Assembly: GCA_021776735.1 (NCBI GenBank)
Contig: JAJFFH010000040.1
Location: forward strand, 248,001-312,000
Reading direction: 5' to 3'
Source of the DNA: Planctomycetota bacterium
GTDB taxonomy: Bacteria > Planctomycetota > PLA2
Length of the DNA: 64,000 nucleotides
Shown here one piece after another: positions 1 through 8,279 of the stretch. Below the pieces are notes generated by a model, which saw nothing but the letters and a program-made list of their open reading frames with translations, did no database searches and was not told the origin of the DNA. The translations under genes were made by a program, and so were the position numbers. How positions within the stretch are numbered: the first letter of the stretch is position 1; the number at the start of each line of letters is the position of its first letter.

Positions 1-481
1 AGCTCGACGGCGCGTGAAAAAAGACGGGGTCGTATCCGAATCCGTGGTCCCCGCGCGGTGCCGCGATGATGCGCCCTTCCACGCGCCCCTCCGCCTCGAC
101 GACAACGTCGTCCCCGACCGCGATCGCGATGTGGCAGAAAAAATACGCCTCGGGTTCGGACAGTCCCTCTTCGCGGATCCGGTCCAGCACCTTTTGGAGG
201 TTGGCGGCGTCGTCGCCGGGCTCGCCCGCATAGCGCGCGGAATGCACGCCGGGTTCGCCGCCCAGCGCAGGAACCACAAGCCCCGAATCGTCCGCCAGAC
301 ACGGGGCGCGCAGGTACGAAGCAAAAACCAGCGCTTTCTTGCGCGCGTTTTCGCCAAACGTCGCGCCGGCTTCCTCGACGTCGGGCAGATCGACGGCGAT
401 GACCGCGCGAATTCCGAGCGGTCCGAGAATCTCGCGGACCTCGTGCAGCTTGTGCGGGTTCTTCGAGCCGATCAGGATCAT
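1..481 (-). CDS. rdgB: XTP/dITP diphosphatase RdgB (HAM1 family), C-terminus cut by window edge
   Basis: House-cleaning pyrophosphatase that hydrolyses non-canonical purine nucleoside triphosphates (dITP, XTP) to monophosphates. About 160 of the usual ~200 residues are in the window. Family motifs are in order: the N-terminal ILIGSKNPHKL nucleotide-binding strand and helix, TFGENARKKAL, LADDSGLVV and the GFGYDPVFF segment near the edge. The ATG at 481 is preferred because ILIGS follows at once as in homologues. The gene starts 38 bases after the rph stop on the same strand, so rph-rdgB is probably one transcript, a common bacterial pairing. The start codon lies inside a copy of the dispersed repeat (479-491), so the repeat forms part of the translation start region. 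Confidence 0.93.
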   Translation of the reverse strand, partial: MILIGSKNPHKLHEVREILGPLGIRAVIAVDLPDVEEAGATFGENARKKALVFASYLRAPCLADDSGLVVPALGGEPGVHSARYAGEPGDDAANLQKVLDRIREEGLSEPEAYFFCHIAIAVGDDVVVEAEGRVEGRIIAAPRGDHGFGYDPVFFHAPSS

Positions 482-491
482 CGCCGTCCGT
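479..491 (-). repeat. Short dispersed repeat copy overlapping the rdgB start
   Basis: On the minus strand this reads ACGGACGGCGATG, and its last three bases are the rdgB start codon. The bases before it on that strand (GGGCAAAAGCAAACGG) closely match the outer end of the long repeat copy at 22166-22226, where about 36 further bases intervene. Confidence 0.7.
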
Positions 492-519
492 TTGCTTTTG
501 CCCGCTCTGGCTTTCGTTG

Positions 520-1221
520 CTACTCGAACGCCATCTGCTGCTTGGTGGTGATCTCGGCGATGCCCAGGCGCGCCAGGCGGAGCATTTCCTGGAGCTGGCG
601 GTCGTCGAATGTCGCGCCCTCGCCGGTGCCCTGGATTTCGATGTATTGCGCCTCGCCGGTCATGGCGACGTTCAGATCGACGTCGGCCTTCATGTCTTCC
701 TTGTAGTCGAGGTCGAGCACCGTGCGGCCGCTGACCACGCCGACCGAGACGCCGGCGACGGTGCCGAGCAGCGGCCACTGTTTCCATTCGCGCGACTCGA
801 GCGCGTCGCGCAGGGCGACCCACGCGCCGGAAATCGCCGCGGTTCTCGTGCCGCCGTCGGCTTGCAGGACATCGCAGTCGATCCAGACGGTCTTGTCCTT
901 CAGCGCTTTCAGGTTCACGGCCGAGCGCAGGACGCGGCCGATCAGGCGCGAAATCTCCAGCGCACGCGAGTCGGCGCGGCCGGTGCGGCTTGAGCGGGCC
1001 TTGCGGGAGTGGGTCGAGCCCGGCAGCATGCCGTACTCGCCGGTCAGCCAGCCGCGGCCCTGGTTGTTGAGCCACGGGGGCACGCCGTCCTCGACGCACG
1101 CCGTGCAGAGCACGCGGGTGCCGCCGTATGAAGTCAGAACGGAACCCGCCGGTCGGTCGTTGAAGTGGCGCTGAAACGAAATGGGTCGCAATTCGTCGTC
1201 GCGCCGGCCGTCACGTCGCAT
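520..1221 (-). CDS. rph: Ribonuclease PH
   Basis: Phosphate-dependent 3'-to-5' exoribonuclease that trims the 3' ends of tRNA precursors; it works as a hexameric ring. The 233-residue length fits the family (about 240). Typical blocks are visible: the RPISFQRHFN start, GSVLTSYGGTRVLCTA, TGEYGMLPGSTHSR near residue 80, GRADSRALEISRLIGR with the phosphate-binding arginines, DCDVLQADGGTRTAAI and DLDYKEDMKADVDLNV. It starts back-to-back with dapF (82-base gap to 1304) and is followed on the same strand by rdgB. I see nothing missing from the active site. Confidence 0.96.
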   Translation of the reverse strand: MRRDGRRDDELRPISFQRHFNDRPAGSVLTSYGGTRVLCTACVEDGVPPWLNNQGRGWLTGEYGMLPGSTHSRKARSSRTGRADSRALEISRLIGRVLRSAVNLKALKDKTVWIDCDVLQADGGTRTAAISGAWVALRDALESREWKQWPLLGTVAGVSVGVVSGRTVLDLDYKEDMKADVDLNVAMTGEAQYIEIQGTGEGATFDDRQLQEMLRLARLGIAEITTKQQMAFE

Positions 1222-1303
1222 GACCGGGAGTATAAGCCGCCCCCCAACCGGTCCGGCGGCTTTGTTCGGAAGTAGGCGGCGGCTCGTGAATAATCAGGGC
1301 GCG

Positions 1304-2143
1304 ATGCGCTTTACCAAGATGCACGGTGCCGGCAACGACTACGTGTTCGTGGACCTGTTTGAGGAGACGGTCCACGACGCCCCCGCCGTCGCGCGCGCGG
1401 TCAGCGACCGGCACACCGGGATCGGGGCCGACGGGCTGATCCTGCTGGGGCCGCCGGACTCCAGCGAGGCCGACGTACGGATGGTGATGTTTAACGCCGA
1501 CGGCAGCCGTGCCCAGATGTGCGGCAACGGCGTCCGCTGCCTCGCCCGGCTGGCGCACGCGCACGGTCGCACGACAAGCAACCCGGTCCGGGTCCAGACC
1601 GACGCCGGGGTCAAGCTGGTCGAGGCCCGCCCCGAGGGACTGCGGGTCGACATGGGACCGCCCGCGCTGGCCCCCGCGGCGTTGCCGGTCGAGCTGTCCG
1701 GCGACCGCATCGTCAACCACCCGCTCGAAATCGACGACGAGCTCTACGACCTGACCTGCGTGTCGATGGGCAACCCGCACGCCGTGGTTTTCGTCGACAA
1801 GGTCGCCAACACCGACGTCGAGGGCATCGGGTCGGTGCTCGAACGCCATCCGTTGTTCCCGGAGCGGGTCAACGTGTCGTTCGTCGAGGTCGTCGCCGAG
1901 AACGAAGTTCGGCAGCGCACGTGGGAGCGCGGCAGTGGCGAAACGCGCGCTTGCGGCACCGGTGCCTGCGCCGTGTGCGTCGCCGGCGTACTCACCGGCC
2001 GCACCGGCGCGCGCATCACGAGCCACCTGCCCGGCGGCGACTTGATTCTCGAGTGGGCCGGCGAAGGCGAGAACGTGTTCAAGACCGGCCCCGCGGTTGA
2101 AGTGTTTTCCGGAACGTGGAACGGCGTCGAGGCGCCGGAGTAA
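1304..2143 (+). CDS. dapF: Diaminopimelate epimerase
   Basis: Interconverts LL- and meso-diaminopimelate in the lysine/peptidoglycan pathway, using two cysteines as acid and base without PLP. The protein is 279 residues. MRFTKMHGAGNDYVF is the standard N-terminus, which sets the start at 1304. Cys73 sits in the MCGNGVRC motif and Cys217 in GSGETRACGTGACA, so both catalytic cysteines are present. The gene runs into a zinc-ribbon gene 16 bases downstream, probably cotranscribed. Its presence indicates meso-DAP-type peptidoglycan or lysine synthesis by this route. Confidence 0.96.
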   Translation: MRFTKMHGAGNDYVFVDLFEETVHDAPAVARAVSDRHTGIGADGLILLGPPDSSEADVRMVMFNADGSRAQMCGNGVRCLARLAHAHGRTTSNPVRVQTDAGVKLVEARPEGLRVDMGPPALAPAALPVELSGDRIVNHPLEIDDELYDLTCVSMGNPHAVVFVDKVANTDVEGIGSVLERHPLFPERVNVSFVEVVAENEVRQRTWERGSGETRACGTGACAVCVAGVLTGRTGARITSHLPGGDLILEWAGEGENVFKTGPAVEVFSGTWNGVEAPE

Positions 2144-2159
2144 GGCAAAGGAGCAAGGC

Positions 2160-2672
2160 GTGGAGTGCGAAGACTGCGGCTCGCGCAACGTCTCGCGGCG
2201 CGACATCGAAGGGCACCTGCTCTACGAGTGCAACCTGTGCGGCAACCTCGAGGGCGACGACCGCGCCGTCATGCTGATCGAGGAGCTGCGCGTCGGCCGC
2301 GAACGCGGCATCGACGACGAGGTCATCCCGCTCGTGAGCGTGCTGGAAAGCACCGGGATCTTCAAGATTGTCCGAGCCTCCGCCGGCAACCCCAACCGCA
2401 ACGAGGCGCCCGTCGTCTTGTTCCAATCCACGAAAAGCGACACTGCCCCGATCGAAAACCTGCTGCGCTCGCTCGAGCTGGCCAACCGCAAGACGCGCCT
2501 GCTCTGGCTCATCGAACTCTCGCTGCAACACGCGATCGTCTACACCCTGCGCCCGCGCTTTTGGCGCCCGCCGTCCGACGTCTCTCCCGACGACCTCCGC
2601 GTCGCCCAAAAAGATCTGGTCGTACTCGCCAGGCAACTCCGCCGCGACCTGTCACTTTCGTGGTGGCGATAG
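2160..2672 (+). CDS. Zinc-ribbon protein of unknown function
   Basis: A 170-residue cytoplasmic protein. The first 27 residues contain two CxxC pairs (Cys3/Cys6 and Cys24/Cys27), a probable zinc ribbon. The rest is mainly helical and charged, with a leucine-rich stretch around residues 100-130, and matches no family I recognise. I chose the GTG at 2160 because an AAAGGAG ribosome-binding site lies six bases upstream and the reading frame before it overlaps dapF. It follows dapF by 16 bases. Its 3' end overlaps the end of the convergent gene at 2652-3656 by 21 bases. Confidence 0.7.
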   Translation: MECEDCGSRNVSRRDIEGHLLYECNLCGNLEGDDRAVMLIEELRVGRERGIDDEVIPLVSVLESTGIFKIVRASAGNPNRNEAPVVLFQSTKSDTAPIENLLRSLELANRKTRLLWLIELSLQHAIVYTLRPRFWRPPSDVSPDDLRVAQKDLVVLARQLRRDLSLSWWR

Positions 2673-3656
2673 CAGCGCGGCTTCGATGCGTGCACGCGTC
2701 GTGCGCTGGTTCATGTAGTCGAGATACGCGTAGACGTCGCGGCGGAAGTGGCGCAACAGCAGCCGGGGTCGGGGCAAACGTGCGAGATCGTAGGCCTTCA
2801 CGACAAAGCCGACGGACGGCGATATGTCCGGCTTGAGTTGGACTTCTTCGCGTTGCGGGGCGTAGACGGTCTGGTCCTTGAGTTCGCCGCGCACCTGCAC
2901 CGTCCACGGCGCCCAGAACGCGGGGAGCGCGAAACGGCCCTGGACATCGGTTCTCATCTCGCGCCGCAACGGCGGCAGGCGACGGCGAACGCGGGCGGGG
3001 TTCGTTGTTGTTGCCACGACCAGGAGCCCTGCGACGGGCCGGCCGTTGTGGTCTTTCACCACACCGCGCAACACCGGGTCGATCCGCTCGACTTTCCATT
3101 TCACCTTGACCTTGCGGACCTTGACACCCCGCTGCACGAACGTCTGCTCGCCCTCCAGCGTCAGGCCTTCGGCGGCGGCGTGTCCGGCTCTTCCGCTGAC
3201 CCTATGGCGCGCGAGCAGCGACGGACGAGCGGTGACGGTGCGCCAGGTCGTGAACCGGCCCTCCCACATGCCGGTCGTCGTCGTCTTGGCGGTCGCGCGC
3301 GTGGGCGTAGCCGTGAACTCCAGGCTGTAGCGGCCGTCCGGTTGCACCCAGCCACGCACGCGCGGGTAGAGCCGACCGGCACCGCTCCCTCTCGTGAGGG
3401 CATCGCCGTCCGTACGCTTTATCGTGAGGCTGTACGACCCTTCGGTTTCGCGCAACAGGAATGGCAGGCGCGCGGCGACCAGCGTGTGCTTGGGCGGGCG
3501 CGTCACGAGCGTGAACGTAAAGCGCTCCTCGTGGACTTCGCCGTCGCCCTCCGTGCGCGCCTCGACGGTGCCGCGCCAGATGCGTTCTTCGTGCAACATG
3601 ACGTCGTCCGCCGCCGCGAACGCCGCGAGAGCGTGGATCAGGATGAGACACCGCAC
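2652..3656 (-). CDS. Secreted protein with one carboxypeptidase-regulatory-like domain
   Basis: A 334-residue exported protein whose N-terminus (MRCLILIHALAAFAAA) is a signal peptide. The first half is unrecognised and basic. Residues about 195-260 (VLRGVVKDHNGRPVAGLLV ... DVQGRFALPAFW) have the CarboxypepD_reg/CNA-B-like pattern of a Gly-rich turn, a Pro-Val/Ala-Gly strand and a DxxGxF strand. The closing residues are arginine-rich. A KRTDGDA stretch encoded by the dispersed repeat lies near residue 80. It is related in domain content to the two giant genes at 4372-10817. Function unknown; a cell-surface or periplasmic role is inferred from the signal peptide. Confidence 0.65.
   Translation of the reverse strand: MRCLILIHALAAFAAADDVMLHEERIWRGTVEARTEGDGEVHEERFTFTLVTRPPKHTLVAARLPFLLRETEGSYSLTIKRTDGDALTRGSGAGRLYPRVRGWVQPDGRYSLEFTATPTRATAKTTTTGMWEGRFTTWRTVTARPSLLARHRVSGRAGHAAAEGLTLEGEQTFVQRGVKVRKVKVKWKVERIDPVLRGVVKDHNGRPVAGLLVVATTTNPARVRRRLPPLRREMRTDVQGRFALPAFWAPWTVQVRGELKDQTVYAPQREEVQLKPDISPSVGFVVKAYDLARLPRPRLLLRHFRRDVYAYLDYMNQRTTRARIEAALLSPPRK
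3401..3413 (-). repeat. Short dispersed repeat copy in the secreted-protein gene
   Basis: Minus-strand ACGGACGGCGATG, read in frame as TDGDA. Together with its upstream bases, the 23-base word ending at the following CC is identical to one at 14344-14368 in an unrelated hydrolase gene. Confidence 0.65.
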
Positions 3657-3742
3657 ACAACCCTATCGGCCGGATTCTTGCTGGAACTGAGTGCCCCAAA
3701 ATGTCGATGCGACACCGGGAAGGTACACACAGGTAATCGACG

Positions 3743-4330
3743 ATGGCTCTCTGCCCGAATTGCGGCAACGATGTTCTTGATCCGACGAAGTGCGCGATCT
3801 GCAAGGACGGGCGCGGGGCGGCAGCGATGAAGAAGCGGCGGCAGGCGCAGCGGAAGGCGTCGTCGCAGTGCCCGTGCCCGCGCTGCAACGAGGCGCTGGT
3901 AACGCAGGACTGGGAAGGCGTCGCGACGCTGTCGTGCGCGAGCTGCCAGGGGACGTTCTTTCCCGGGCAGAGCCTGGAGCAGGTGCTCGACAAGCTGCGC
4001 GCGACCGTTGATCCCATGGACGCGCAGGCGGTGCTCAAGGAGTTCAAGGACCGGTTCAGCCGCCAGCTTCCAGACGCCATCCGCTACAAGTCGTGCCCGG
4101 TGTGCGAGGGAGTGATGACCCGCCGCGGCTACGGCACAGTGTCCGGCGTGATCGTCGACGTCTGCACCGACCACGGAACCTGGGTCGATCAGACGCAGTT
4201 CGCCGAACTCGCGAACTTCATCTGCCGCGGCGGCGACATCCTGGCCGAACGGGCGTCACGGGTCCGCGATCGCATCGGCCGCCGCAAGGAAATGGGCAGG
4301 ACAGTCCTCGACCGCTTCCTCGGGAACTGA
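3743..4330 (+). CDS. TFIIB-type zinc-finger protein
   Basis: A 195-residue cysteine-rich cytoplasmic protein with three apparent zinc sites. An N-terminal ribbon (CPNCGN ... CAICKDG) is followed by a zf-TFIIB-like unit (CPRCNEALV ... LSCASCQGTFF, about residues 45-75) and a second (CPVCEGVMTRRGYG ... VCTDHGTWVD, about 118-150). In such proteins this domain pairs CxxC with CxxC or CxxH and a trailing GxW/GxFF. Residues 76-115 and the C-terminus are helical and charged. No enzymatic motif is visible. It is transcribed divergently from the secreted protein at 3656 across 86 bases. Function unknown. Confidence 0.75.
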   Translation: MALCPNCGNDVLDPTKCAICKDGRGAAAMKKRRQAQRKASSQCPCPRCNEALVTQDWEGVATLSCASCQGTFFPGQSLEQVLDKLRATVDPMDAQAVLKEFKDRFSRQLPDAIRYKSCPVCEGVMTRRGYGTVSGVIVDVCTDHGTWVDQTQFAELANFICRGGDILAERASRVRDRIGRRKEMGRTVLDRFLGN

Positions 4331-4353
4331 GGCGAGCCCGCCGGTCTTGCGCG

Positions 4354-4369
4354 CCCCCGAGCCCCCCCC
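4354..4369 (-). repeat. Paired G-tract motif between convergent genes
   Basis: On the minus strand this reads G8-CTC-G5. It fills most of the 41-base gap between two convergent genes. Similar paired G-tracts occur at 5676, 10833, 24346, 36593, 38755 and 52677. Confidence 0.5.
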
Positions 4370-4371
4370 TC

Positions 4372-7300
4372 TTACTTCTTGCGATTCATCACCACGCGCC
4401 AGCTTGAGTGGCCCGCGTTGATGTTGGACGCGGCCTCTTTCTCGAACCCCTTCGCGAGCACCGTTACGTCCACGCGTGCGGCGTGCAGGCCGCTGATCGT
4501 GAAGGTGCCGTTTGCAGCGGTGACCGCGCGACGCGTGCGGCCGTCTGGCGTTCGGGCGATGACGGCAGCGCCGGCGATGGCGACGCCCTTGCGATCCGCA
4601 ACGCGGCCGCGCAGGGTTTGACCCGCGGTCGCGACGAGGCGGAGGTCGCGCGCACCCGCGTGGACGGTGGCCGGGGCGAGCAGGCGCCACCCGCGCGTGT
4701 TGCGTGAGGGCGGGATGCGGACTTCGTGCGTGCCTTCGGCCAGGCCATGCAACGTGAACGCCCCGGCCGCGTCGGTCGCCACCAACCGCCCCGCCGCCGC
4801 AAGCCTGACGCCGGCGAGTGGTTCGCCCGCCTCGTCAAACAGGTGTCCGGACGCGGTCAGGGCCCGCTTGAGCACGAACACGATCGGCGCGACGCCGGGC
4901 CGTACGTTTTCTTGGCGTACCGTGAGAAAGTCACGGCCCTGCTGATACGGCCCCTGCGACGGCGGGTTCACGACCAGCGTCTGCTCGCCCGTGGCGGCCG
5001 GGACCAGCTCGAACGCGCCGTCGCGGCCCGTGACGGCGCGCGCCCGTCCCGCGCGAACGACGATACCGGCCAGCGGGCGGCGCTTGTCGTCGGTCACGCG
5101 ACCACGAATCGCAGCGGACGTGCGCACGACAATGTGGACGTCGGCGGCGCCCGGCTTCACGCCCGTGCGCGGCTCGTGGGACAGGCGCGGGTCGCGCAGG
5201 CTCACCGTGTATTCGCCGCGCGCGAGACCGCCAATCCGGAACACGCCGCGGTCGTCGGTCACGGCCGTTCCGCGGACCGGCCCCAGCGCCTGGACCGATA
5301 CACCGACCGCCGGCCGGCCGTTTTCGTGGTTCAGGTTCCCTTCGAGCTCGAGGGCCCGCTCCAGGGTGAACGGTCCCGTGCTGCGCACGTTGTGCGAGAC
5401 GTAGCCGGGTGCAGCCAATCCCAACCACGAGTCGTCGCGCGCGCGCACCGCGAACCGCCCGCTGCGATCGGCGACGGCGAGAACAATGCGGTTTCGCGAA
5501 ACGACGGCGCCGGGCAGCGGTCGCAGCGACTCCGCGTCCACGACGCGACCGGCGACAAGCGGCAACGGTGTGCGCAAGATCACGTTCACGTCGTACTCCT
5601 GGCGCCCGGACTCGAAACGCTTGTCGTTGGACGTCGTGACGGGACGCCCCGGCGAGCGCACTTCGACGCGGAAGGCCCCCGAGCCCCCCCAAGGAACTTC
5701 CGCCTCGTACCGCCCGTCCTCGCGCACGGGCACCGGCCTCGTCATGATGACCTCCGGACCGCCGCCAGGACCACGGCGCATCCGGCCGGTCACGACAAAG
5801 ACCTGCACGTACGTGTCGCGCAGCGGCGTGCCGGGTTCGGCGGTGATCACGCCACTCACATGCGGCGCCGGGGCCATGCGCACGATGAGCGGCGCCGTAC
5901 TGTCGAACCGCACCTTGAGCGTCGTGCGGACGTAGCCGTTGCACGTCACGTAAAACTCCGGCGCGGCGCGCGGCGTGATGCCTTCGAGCGTGAATGCGCC
6001 GTGCTTGTCCGTCGTCATCGTGCCGACAACCGCGCCTGCGAGGGGCTTGCCGCGCAGCGACTCGACGCGACCGGACAGCGACCGGCCGCGGTCGAGCCGC
6101 ACGTCGATACTCGCTCCGAGCTCGATCGGGATGGGGCCCTTCAAGTAGTGGCCGCGAAACTCGGCGCGCAAGGTGAACGGTCCGTTCTTGAGCCCGCGGA
6201 GCTCGAACCTTCCGTCGCGATCCGCGGTCGCGCCCACGCCACCCGCGATGACCCGCGCGCCGGCGAGAGGGCCGGCCGGGCCGAGCACGCGCCCGGTAAT
6301 CTGCGGCGGCTCGGTCGGCACCGGGCGGCGGCGCAGGACGATGTCGCGGACCGTGGTTTCGTGTCCGCGTAGCGGGACGCGCAACGACTTGCCGCGCGGC
6401 GCAACCTGCATGTAGCCGTCGAGGGTCGCGTTGAGCTGGTTGACGACCCCTTCACGCAGCGTGCGGATCGCAAACCGACCGTCGCTGTCACTCGTCGCTT
6501 CGCCCGCGCCTTGATGGCCGAAGAAAATGCCGGCCCGGACGCGCACGCCCGCGACCGGCCGGTTGGTGTCCGCTTCCGTCACACGGCCGGCGAGCACCGC
6601 GACGGGATCGAGCACGATGTCGAAACGCGGCACGTCTGGCACGCTCACCCGCGCCACGGTGAGAGCCGCGCCTCCGGGCCGCGCCGCCTTGAGCTGCACC
6701 GTTCCCCAGCGCAGGCCCTCCAGTCGATACTCACCGCGCACATCGCTGACGGTTCGGACGGCGGCGCTCGAAACGAGCACGCCGGCGGCCGGACTACCGT
6801 CGGCTTCGCGCACCGTCCCGCGCAACACGTGGCCCGCGCCGAGATGAAACACGATCTCGGCGTCGCCGTGCACCGTGCGCACGACTGATTCGCGCGCATA
6901 TCCCGGGGCCGTCGCCTCAAGGTTCCAGCGCGCAGGTTCGAGGCCGTCGATACGCGCGTGCCCGGCACGATCCGTCATCGCGGAGCGGGGTGCAGCGCGT
7001 TTCGCCGCCGGGTCGTACAGCTCGCGCAAGAGCCGGGGCGGCGCGCTGCGAACGGCGGCGACGGTAGCGCCGGGCAACGCGCGACCGGCCAGCGAACGTA
7101 CGGACACGAGCACCGCGAAGGTGCGTCCCTCAACGGCGGGCCGTTTCTTGTTGGCCGATTCGGAGTCCGCGGTTGTCGATGCCGGTGTGCGCGAACGAGC
7201 CCGCTCGTCGCGCCCGAACTCGCGCTCTTGCGAATCGGAAACCGCCCACCAGGTCGCAAGCAGACCCAGGAGCACGAGCGCGACAGCCAAACTCTTCTTG

Positions 7301-7932
7301 AACATGTAGCTTCCCTTCACCAGAGCGGAATGGCCCAACAAGGTCGAGCGGACCGCCGGAAGTCCGCGAGCCACGCCGCCCAGGCCCACCAGGACGGCGA
7401 TGGACCCGAGCGTGGTCCGCAGTCGTTTCAGCGCACGCGATAGCGTTGCCCGCACGGTGCTCGGCGGTTCGCCACGCAACTCCGCGATCTCGGCTGGCTC
7501 GAGCCCGAAGCGCCAACGCAGCAGCCCGACCGAGCGGTACGGCTCGGGCAACGCCAGGAGCGCGCGCCGAATCGACGCCGCCTCCTCGCGCCGGCCCGCC
7601 GCGTCCGCCGGCTCCGGCGACGCCACCGGCGGCCGAACGCGCAACGGATCCGGAGCGCGCCGAACCCGACGACACCCCTCCTGCACCTTGCGCCGCAAGA
7701 CGCCGAGCAACCACGGCCGAGCCGGCCGCGCCGGGTCATACCGATCGACGTGTTCCAGCACGAACAGGAACGTCTCTTGAAGCGCGTCCTCGGCCACCGT
7801 CGCGTCGGGCGTCAACCGCGCCGCCACGGCAAAGAGTTGCGGCGCCGCCGCATCAAACAACGCCGAAAAAGCCGCCGGGCCCCGTCGCCGAGAAAACCGG
7901 GCCAAAAGCCGATCCCAGTCCGCCATGTACAT
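4372..7932 (-). CDS. ECF sigma-factor domain fused to a membrane anchor and about 11 carboxypeptidase-regulatory-like repeats
   Basis: A continuous 1186-residue frame with three parts. Residues about 10-175 are an extracytoplasmic-function sigma factor: region 2 (FSALFDAAAPQLFAVAARL ... AEDALQETFLFVLEHV) and region 4 (LPEPYRSVGLLRWRFGLEPAEIAEL, with the helix-turn-helix up to STVRATLSRALKRL). Residues about 210-230 (MFKKSLAVALVLLGLLATWW) form a transmembrane or signal-anchor helix. The remaining ~930 residues hold about eleven beta-sandwich repeats of the form GRV.D..G.PLAGA.V ... T...G.F.L.GL. The whole would be a membrane-tethered sigma factor with a large outer-side domain. Met210 has its own ribosome-binding site (7303-7317), so a separate 977-residue exported protein could also be made. 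Outer ligand and target promoters are unknown. Confidence 0.75.
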   Translation of the reverse strand: MYMADWDRLLARFSRRRGPAAFSALFDAAAPQLFAVAARLTPDATVAEDALQETFLFVLEHVDRYDPARPARPWLLGVLRRKVQEGCRRVRRAPDPLRVRPPVASPEPADAAGRREEAASIRRALLALPEPYRSVGLLRWRFGLEPAEIAELRGEPPSTVRATLSRALKRLRTTLGSIAVLVGLGGVARGLPAVRSTLLGHSALVKGSYMFKKSLAVALVLLGLLATWWAVSDSQEREFGRDERARSRTPASTTADSESANKKRPAVEGRTFAVLVSVRSLAGRALPGATVAAVRSAPPRLLRELYDPAAKRAAPRSAMTDRAGHARIDGLEPARWNLEATAPGYARESVVRTVHGDAEIVFHLGAGHVLRGTVREADGSPAAGVLVSSAAVRTVSDVRGEYRLEGLRWGTVQLKAARPGGAALTVARVSVPDVPRFDIVLDPVAVLAGRVTEADTNRPVAGVRVRAGIFFGHQGAGEATSDSDGRFAIRTLREGVVNQLNATLDGYMQVAPRGKSLRVPLRGHETTVRDIVLRRRPVPTEPPQITGRVLGPAGPLAGARVIAGGVGATADRDGRFELRGLKNGPFTLRAEFRGHYLKGPIPIELGASIDVRLDRGRSLSGRVESLRGKPLAGAVVGTMTTDKHGAFTLEGITPRAAPEFYVTCNGYVRTTLKVRFDSTAPLIVRMAPAPHVSGVITAEPGTPLRDTYVQVFVVTGRMRRGPGGGPEVIMTRPVPVREDGRYEAEVPWGGSGAFRVEVRSPGRPVTTSNDKRFESGRQEYDVNVILRTPLPLVAGRVVDAESLRPLPGAVVSRNRIVLAVADRSGRFAVRARDDSWLGLAAPGYVSHNVRSTGPFTLERALELEGNLNHENGRPAVGVSVQALGPVRGTAVTDDRGVFRIGGLARGEYTVSLRDPRLSHEPRTGVKPGAADVHIVVRTSAAIRGRVTDDKRRPLAGIVVRAGRARAVTGRDGAFELVPAATGEQTLVVNPPSQGPYQQGRDFLTVRQENVRPGVAPIVFVLKRALTASGHLFDEAGEPLAGVRLAAAGRLVATDAAGAFTLHGLAEGTHEVRIPPSRNTRGWRLLAPATVHAGARDLRLVATAGQTLRGRVADRKGVAIAGAAVIARTPDGRTRRAVTAANGTFTISGLHAARVDVTVLAKGFEKEAASNINAGHSSWRVVMNRKK
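7303..7317 (-). promoter_or_regulatory. Internal ribosome-binding site and ATG inside the sigma/repeat fusion
   Basis: On the minus strand AAGGGAAG lies four bases before an in-frame ATG (7305) at codon 210. The peptide starting there (MFKKSLAVALVLLGLLATWW) looks like a signal sequence. No stop codon separates it from the sigma domain, so the site could give a second, nested product. Confidence 0.6.
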
Positions 7933-8279
7933 CTATTGACCCGAGAACGCAGGAGCGCTGCAAGGCATTCGAATCAGCCCGCAGTATTCGCGGCCACGTG
8001 GCGGATCGGACCGATGCGTTTCGTAGGAGTGAGTATCTGACGGCAACTGCGCCGCTCCCGCCTTCCTGCCGCTCGTAACCCGCGTGGTCGTGAATATTTC
8101 GGGCTAGGGCCCGGGGGCGCGCGTGATGCTCCCTCAGAAAAACAGCACCCTGCCGTCCTGCGGGAGTGGCGGGAACGCAATCCATGATGCGCCGCAAAAG
8201 TTCCGCGCTCCATTGATGAATGCGCGCACCTTCCGACTGCTGATCTTCATGCCTTGTGCGGACCGCGCGGCATTGCGGC
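7933..8279. other. 347-base gap upstream of the ECF-fusion gene
   Basis: This gap lies between two minus-strand genes and should carry the promoter of the sigma/repeat fusion. I see no clear -10/-35 pair, RNA gene or strong hairpin. A 38-codon minus-strand frame (8134-8250, starting MKISSRKVRAF) follows the stop of the upstream gene but has no convincing ribosome-binding site, and I do not call it a gene. Confidence 0.5.

Noticed and set aside
8134..8250. A 38-codon minus-strand frame after the anchored repeat protein
   Set aside because: No ribosome-binding site or clear codon bias; could be chance.
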